Positions 58,601 through 64,000 of a stretch of 64,000 bases of DNA are shown in pieces. The position numbers and the translations under genes are program-made. The notes beneath the pieces were generated by a model. That model saw only the letters and a list, made by a program, of their open reading frames with translations. It ran no database searches and had not been told where the DNA came from. Position 1 is the stretch's first letter. The number at the start of each line of letters is the position of its first letter. This DNA is from Aptenodytes patagonicus (taxonomy: Eukaryota; Chordata; Aves; Sphenisciformes; Spheniscidae), in the NCBI RefSeq assembly GCF_965638725.1, contig NC_134955.1, positions 13,048,316-13,112,315 of the forward strand, read 5' to 3'.

Positions 58601-59653
58601 GACTTTTTTCCCCATGTGTTACGCCCTTTGACAGACATGTTATCGCAGTTACTCTGTTTTCACCCAAAACCCAAGAACGAGAAAGATGGTTTTCAAAATG
58701 TCCTACGATGTCCATTTTCACTTAAGTATGGCTTTGTGCTTTATTATATTTTTTTTATTGAAAGCAGGATAGAATTAGGCTGTTCTCTGGATAGTGTTTA
58801 TAATTCACGCACTGTTCAAATCCCCTTGTTGACTGACTTCTGACTTGCAATCTACACTTGGGAAAACCTCTACTCTTTGGCTGTCATGGTCAGCTCAGTC
58901 TCAAGCCTCCACCCTGCACAAGTTGGGATGTCTCCCAGCATTGCAAGATTCTTTGAACTGTGGTGTAGAAAGTGCAGAGGTAAAGGGTATGGTTATCGGG
59001 TTCTACAGGGTCTTCTGAATCCTAAGTTCAGTTTCTCCAATGTGCTGCGTAGTACAGAAAGGCTGCCCTAAGCGTATGGCTCATAATTTCTGTTGCTGGT
59101 ACAGACTCTCATTGTTGTTATTCATTTGTTTAATTACAGCAATATAACTGTTTCATGTTGAAGCTGTTTTATATTTACTTCATCAAGACATTAATTTTAG
59201 TGGCAGCAGGAATTGCATATACAGCCTTTCTATGCTAAAAGATTCCTGTAAGAGTGTCCTTATGCGGAAAATATAAAGGTAATGTTTTGATTGCATGCTA
59301 TCTAATTTTTTTTTATTTGATGTCATGTATACCATAAATGTACACCAAGACCGAATGAATTGAATGAGTAACAGGCTGTATCACTAGAATTTAAAGAAAG
59401 AAGCTGCTTGGCAGGGTCAAAGCAACAAACCACTTAATCAAAGTCAGTAGAGCTTTCTGAATGTCTTTGTTTTGTAATTATTTTGAGCAAATCAGTGGAC
59501 TCGAACAAATGAAGGTGGCAGTATTAACAATTCTTTAAAATCAGTGTTGTGCGACCATTCAGTTCTTTTATCGGGCACTTTTTCTGGTAACCATGGTAGC
59601 TTCTTCTGACTTGCTCTTTATTGTCATAGAAGGAAAATCGAGCTAGACTCTAC

Positions 59654-59658
59654 CTCTG
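59654..59658. repeat. Left target-site duplication of solo LTR (CTCTG)
   Basis: CTCTG here matches CTCTG at 60198-60202 exactly and brackets the TG...CA-bounded LTR. Confidence 0.85.
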
Positions 59659-60197
59659 TGTTGTGCTTTAACCTCAGTCAGCAACTGAGCACCACACAGC
59701 CACTCGCTCACTCCTGCCCCCTGTGGGATGGGGGAGAGAATTGGAAGAGCGCAAGTGAGAAAACTCATGGGTTGAGATAAAAAACAGTTTAATAATTGAA
59801 ATAGAATAAAATCATAATAATATACAAAGCAAGTGATGCACAATGCAGTTGCTCACCACCTGCTGACCAATGCCCAGCCAGTCCCCAGCAGCGGCCCCCC
59901 CATCCAGTTTTCCCCCAGTTTCTGTACTGAGCATGATGTCACATGGTATGGAATGTCCCTTTGGCCAGTTTGGGTCAGCTGTCCTGGCTGTGCCCCCTCC
60001 CAGCTTCTTCTGTACCTGCAGCCTTCTCAGTCTGTAGAGCATGGGAAGCTGAAAAGTCCTTGACTAGTGTAAGCACTACTTAGCAACAACTAAAACATCG
60101 GTGTGTTATCAACATTGTTCTCTTCCTAAATCCAAAACACAGCACTGTACCAGCTACTAGGAAGGAAATTAACTCTATCCCAGCCGAAACCAGGACA
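59659..60197 (-). mobile_element. Avian ERVL-type solo LTR with 5-bp target duplication
   Basis: The element begins TGTCCTGGTTTCGGCTGGGA on the minus strand and ends GCACAACA, giving the TG...CA termini of an LTR 539 bases long. It is flanked by CTCTG at 59654-59658 and CTCTG at 60198-60202, a perfect 5-bp target-site duplication, the size usual for ERVL-class elements. No internal retroviral sequence or primer-binding site follows, so it is a solo LTR left by recombination. The sequence resembles a family I recall as widespread in neoavian genomes. A poly(A)-type ATTAAA lies near the middle of its 3' half. It is antisense to DENND5A. Confidence 0.9.
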
Positions 60198-60202
60198 CTC
60201 TG
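60198..60202. repeat. Right target-site duplication of solo LTR (CTCTG)
   Basis: This is the second copy of the 5-bp duplication bracketing the LTR. Its perfect preservation suggests the insertion is not very old. Confidence 0.85.
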
Positions 60203-63200
60203 AAATAACAGCTCAAAGATTTTTTTCTAGCTAGTATGCAGGGAGAAGTTTCTGTATAATTCTTAGTCTTGCATAATTTTTAGAGTTGAAGCACTGCAGT
60301 CACTTCCTAAAAACTAAAACCAAATAGTGAATTGACAGCATATACAAAAGGCTGTGATTCAATTTTAAAAAGTTCTGTTTGCAAAGTATCCCTGGCATTT
60401 TTTTTTAATCATGTTTGCCCTTTGTAATTAAGGACAACTTAAGCCACATGGTACTGTTCTGACTAGACAGAACTTTATTACATGAATGGAAACTTTTCAT
60501 GGCAGGGTGTGGGTTACAAAGAAGAATGATTGATTGACGTATTGAAGAGAAAAAAAATCTAGGGGTAGAAGCATACTTATAAAGAAACAAACTACTCAGC
60601 AGGGAAAATTGAATTGTTACAATCATGTAAAAGTTTTCTTGGGAAATTGCATTAGAAATTTGCAAACAATCCATCTGGATATGTGTTGCTTCTGTTGCTA
60701 TAAGCTACCTGAGAGGATATATATGATTGGTAGGCATAGCTTGAATTTACAGTGTATGCGCTAAGAGGTTTCAGTACAGGTCTAACTTATTTCATGACCA
60801 CACATGAAGGTTTGACAGGAAATATGTTACTATTTAGTATGGTTATATGCACCTAATAATAGTGACAGCAACCATAAATTGCACTCCCCTGTGGTTCAGG
60901 TTGTAAACAGAACGTTGCAAATGGCATAGTCAAAAAAGGGAAGGGAGTGGAGTGAGAGGTGTGTGTCTGTGGTAGGGTAGGGAAATTAAATCTGAATTTC
61001 CAGCCCTTTAAAAAGATCTTGTCGTCTTCTCTTGTTTTGTTGAGAATTCAAAATTTCATCTTTTTCACTTACAGTAAATCCACTTTTCAGTTGAAACTTG
61101 TAATTGTTTATATATTAGGGGGGAGGTCATAAGTAATTGAAACTGCAAGTTGTACAACCTAACCATTTTTCTTATTACTGTGTTGGGAAGAGCCTGCCCC
61201 CAAAGAGCAATATGGAAGGCAGTGAATCAGATTTTTCTCTGGGTAAATCAGGAAAGAGCTGAAATTAGACCTTCAGAATTCATTTTTTTTTATTCCCCCT
61301 CAAAGCTGAGGAAAGCTTGGTAGATAGCGTTTTGCAGGTTACTGAATTGAAGAATGTTTTAGTTCATTCTAGTTTCTGTAACTTTTTTTCTCTGTATAAT
61401 CTTGTAGAAAAGCGGTATCCATTGATATGCATAGTTTCATGCTGATACTTCCAAAGCAATGCTGTCCTCCACAGGTTGGAAACTCCATGTAGTATCTCTG
61501 AGTTTGTAAGTCCTAATTCTCATCAGACCAAGACACAGCTGTCTTCTGCTCACAGGCTGAGCAGCAAGAAAAGTAATGCAGGGAGGAGCATAAAAATGAG
61601 AGCCAGAGAGGTTTCCTGCATACACTACAAATCTACATTGTGATAAGGCTTACATTCAGTATTAGGTGACTCAGTAAGATACACTCAGTAAAATGAAGTG
61701 TAGTTGTTAGCCTAAATGTAGGATACTTGGAGTGTATGCATTAGCTGTTCTAATGTGCTTTTTATTAGGAAGTCCAAATTACAGGCTCATAGGCCAGCAT
61801 CATGTAAGGTGGTATAAATAATGTTAGAATTGGAAGTCTGTCAGGCCTTATGGTTCCATACACTGCAAATCGTATTAGATGGCTGTTAGAGGAGTGGTGT
61901 GAGCTTCAACCCAGCTATGAAAAGGGGCTGGCTTTAACTACATGTTCCAAATAAATGTAACGTGTTTCAACTCTTTGGTCATCTTGAGCAGGTTTATAGT
62001 TTCCTTTATGCATGCAGTACAGTCCATCAAGTTTAGTTTACTGAAGAGAGGTGAGAGGGAGAGGTTGGAGAATTACCTGCCTCTTATGTGAGATTTAATC
62101 CGGTCAGTACCGACTGTACCTCACTCCAGTGAGACTGCTGTGAGCTGAGCTCTGCCTGCCGCAGGAAGAGCTGGGCCAAGCCGGCAGTCTTGGTAGCAGC
62201 GGCGTTCAATGTCCTGGACATCCCTCAGCCAAGGAGACTGCTTCAGAGGTTATGCCTAGCTGGTGACTTCCCTTTTGATAAGTAAGCTTACTCTAAGAAC
62301 CTAAGTCTTTTATGCATGTCTTTTTAAATTACATGGTAACAAATAAGGAGAGAGCAATATAGGACTGTAATGAGGCTGGCTGCCTACATAGTGTAACAGT
62401 GGGAATAGCTTGTTTTTGCCACAGTTCAGATGGATAAAATCTTTTCAAGTCACTGATTGCTGTAGCATCTTTGCTCCTTTACACCCTGTGGTGGAGTCTT
62501 AGGGGGTTGATGAAGTGTGAAAGAAGGGAGAGGAAGGAAAGGACATTACCAAAGCCAGATGGTGGTTGCTGGTGTTGAAAAATCTATTACCTGGCATGGC
62601 AGGAGCCAGCAGGTGGGCAAGCTGGGCCTCAGGAGTAGGAGCAGCTTTAGGAGTTACTCGGTTACCCATGTAGGTTATTAAAACACTACTATAGTCCCAT
62701 GTTTTCTTCAGTCCACCAGTTTAAGAACCTCTGTGTCTGTGGTTTACTCTTTGCTTCCCTCCTGTTTTGGGGGGTCCCTATAAGCTAATTAAGCTGTTTG
62801 TGTGGACATGGGCTAAACTGGATTAGTGAAACGTTAATCTTTGTTAACCTCTTCTTCATTCTCTATTTAATTATTTTTAATCCAAATCATTTCACTGATC
62901 CTATTTTGAGTAGGATGTCACAGATAGTGTCTTTTCCAATGACAAAGAAGTTCTGAGATTCTCTTTCACTGCTGTTCCTCTGCTGGGTGCAGCACCAGGT
63001 CTCATTCTAAACTGGTGTTTGTGGATTTGTACAGTGCCTGGTGAAATGATGTTTCTCTGTGCTTTTATTATATTATTTACATTACAGAATACAGTGGGAT
63101 TCTTACTGTTTTGAAGGTTTGATGTTGAGAAGCATGTTGGCCTGAAACTTCCTGAAGTATTACTGGTTTTTGCCTTTTTCCTGGAATTTTGTATGTTTCT

Positions 63201-64000
63201 GGATTTTATATGTTGTATGATAGTTCTGGACAAATAATCATATAGTTGTAGCTATTTGATTACTGTTTCTGCTTTAAATCCAAATTAGTTGCAAGTTTGT
63301 AGTCTGTGGGGTGGTTTGCATCTTCATTTTTGAGAGCTTTTCCTATGCTGTGACAAACAGCTGAATGATAATGTGTATGTGAGGATCATCAAACGTGTTT
63401 AAAAGACCTCCTTAGTCTTCAGCAGGCAATACTGTGTTCCATTAAAAAAAAAAAAATCCCTTTTACATGGAACTTACGCAAAAAAGAAATTATTTACAGA
63501 GAAAACATGTTTGAAGACCTCTTTATTGTAACTTGGATCAATAAGGAAAGTACTTTCTAGCATCACTTCTGCTAGAGGAGAAGAACCTTACGAAAAGCAT
63601 GATCTGATGGTAGCAGTCCTTTGGTACTCGTTACGTGTGGGAACTTGTACTCGCTCTGAAACTTGTGGGATACATCATATTTTTATCAGTTTATTTTCTT
63701 TTATATTTTCATTTTCTCAGTTCTAGAATGAAACTTTGTCCATTTTTGCTGATGGGTTTGTCTCCTGCATTTGTTAAACCTGCTCTTTCTTCAGTGTTTT
63801 TATCAAAACCATTTCAATTAGTACTGAATTAATCAGATGTCTAATTCACACAGAGACAGATCTTGAAACCATGAGTTATTTTTACCTGATGGAGATGTGC
63901 TGCAATTGGTATTTTGCTGGAGCAGGGTGTTTGTGTTTGAGGCTTCTAAGTGATCATAAATTTAGAAATTTAGGGTTAGTTGCTTTTTGACTCTGGATAT

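Larger units (their letters stand above)
45905..64000 (+). other. DENND5A: DENND5A intron 1 (partial, runs off right edge)
   Basis: From the GTGAGT donor to the window end I see no further DENND5A coding segment: neither the ALCQYIQASK nor the [21 protein letters not shown] blocks of exon 2 onward appear in any frame. At least 18 kb is therefore first intron. It contains a CR1 LINE fragment (about 48981-49640), an ERVL-type solo LTR (59659-60197), a small (GT)7 tract at 48567-48580, a GC-rich patch at about 48130-48330, and T-rich tracts. The rest is AT-rich with nothing recognised. Confidence 0.85.

Noticed and set aside
59812-60063. Open frames of about 76 codons on both strands near 60 kb
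   Set aside because: They lie inside the solo LTR and correspond to no retroviral protein. LTRs do not normally encode protein.

Overview
The window is vertebrate nuclear DNA, almost certainly from a bird. It has sparse spliced genes with GT-AG introns, three CpG-island promoters in an AT-rich background, a 5'-truncated CR1 LINE and an avian-type ERVL solo LTR. No Alu- or B1-like SINEs were seen. I cannot name the species. The LTR family, as I recall it, suggests a neoavian bird rather than a galliform, but that is weak evidence.

Layout. Positions 1-6283 hold the 5' end of IPO7 (importin-7) on the minus strand: only coding exon 1 (6200-6283) and about 6.2 kb of intron 1 are inside the window. 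About 21 kb of intergenic DNA follows (6.9-26.9 kb) with no supportable gene. TMEM41B (plus strand, 27581-36337) is complete: seven coding exons join in phase to give 278 codons plus a stop, close to the roughly 291 residues of the human protein. Its third intron has the signature of the minor, U12-type spliceosome. Downstream are a probable 3' UTR and 6-7 kb of intergenic DNA containing a decayed, intronless RPL23A copy on the minus strand. DENND5A (plus strand) starts at 45796; only its first coding exon is present, and the remaining 18 kb is its first intron, which carries the CR1 and the ERVL solo LTR. The order IPO7(-) / TMEM41B(+) / DENND5A(+) is that of human 11p15.4, seen inverted.

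The genes are not an operon-like system. IPO7 is a nuclear import receptor, TMEM41B an ER lipid scramblase needed for autophagy and lipoprotein export, and DENND5A a Rab guanine-nucleotide exchange factor. They share housekeeping-type CpG promoters with NRF1-like and ZNF143-like sites.

The strongest unusual signals are two long, near-perfect hairpins (35 bp and 42/43 bp arms), each just inside intron 1 of a different gene (IPO7 and TMEM41B); they need checking as possible assembly artefacts. Next are the U12 intron in TMEM41B, the RPL23A retropseudogene (uncommon in birds), a solo LTR with intact 5-bp target duplication, a repeated ACCGTATWTAC motif upstream of TMEM41B, and a short uORF ahead of DENND5A. 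I found no evidence for a wholly new multi-gene system.
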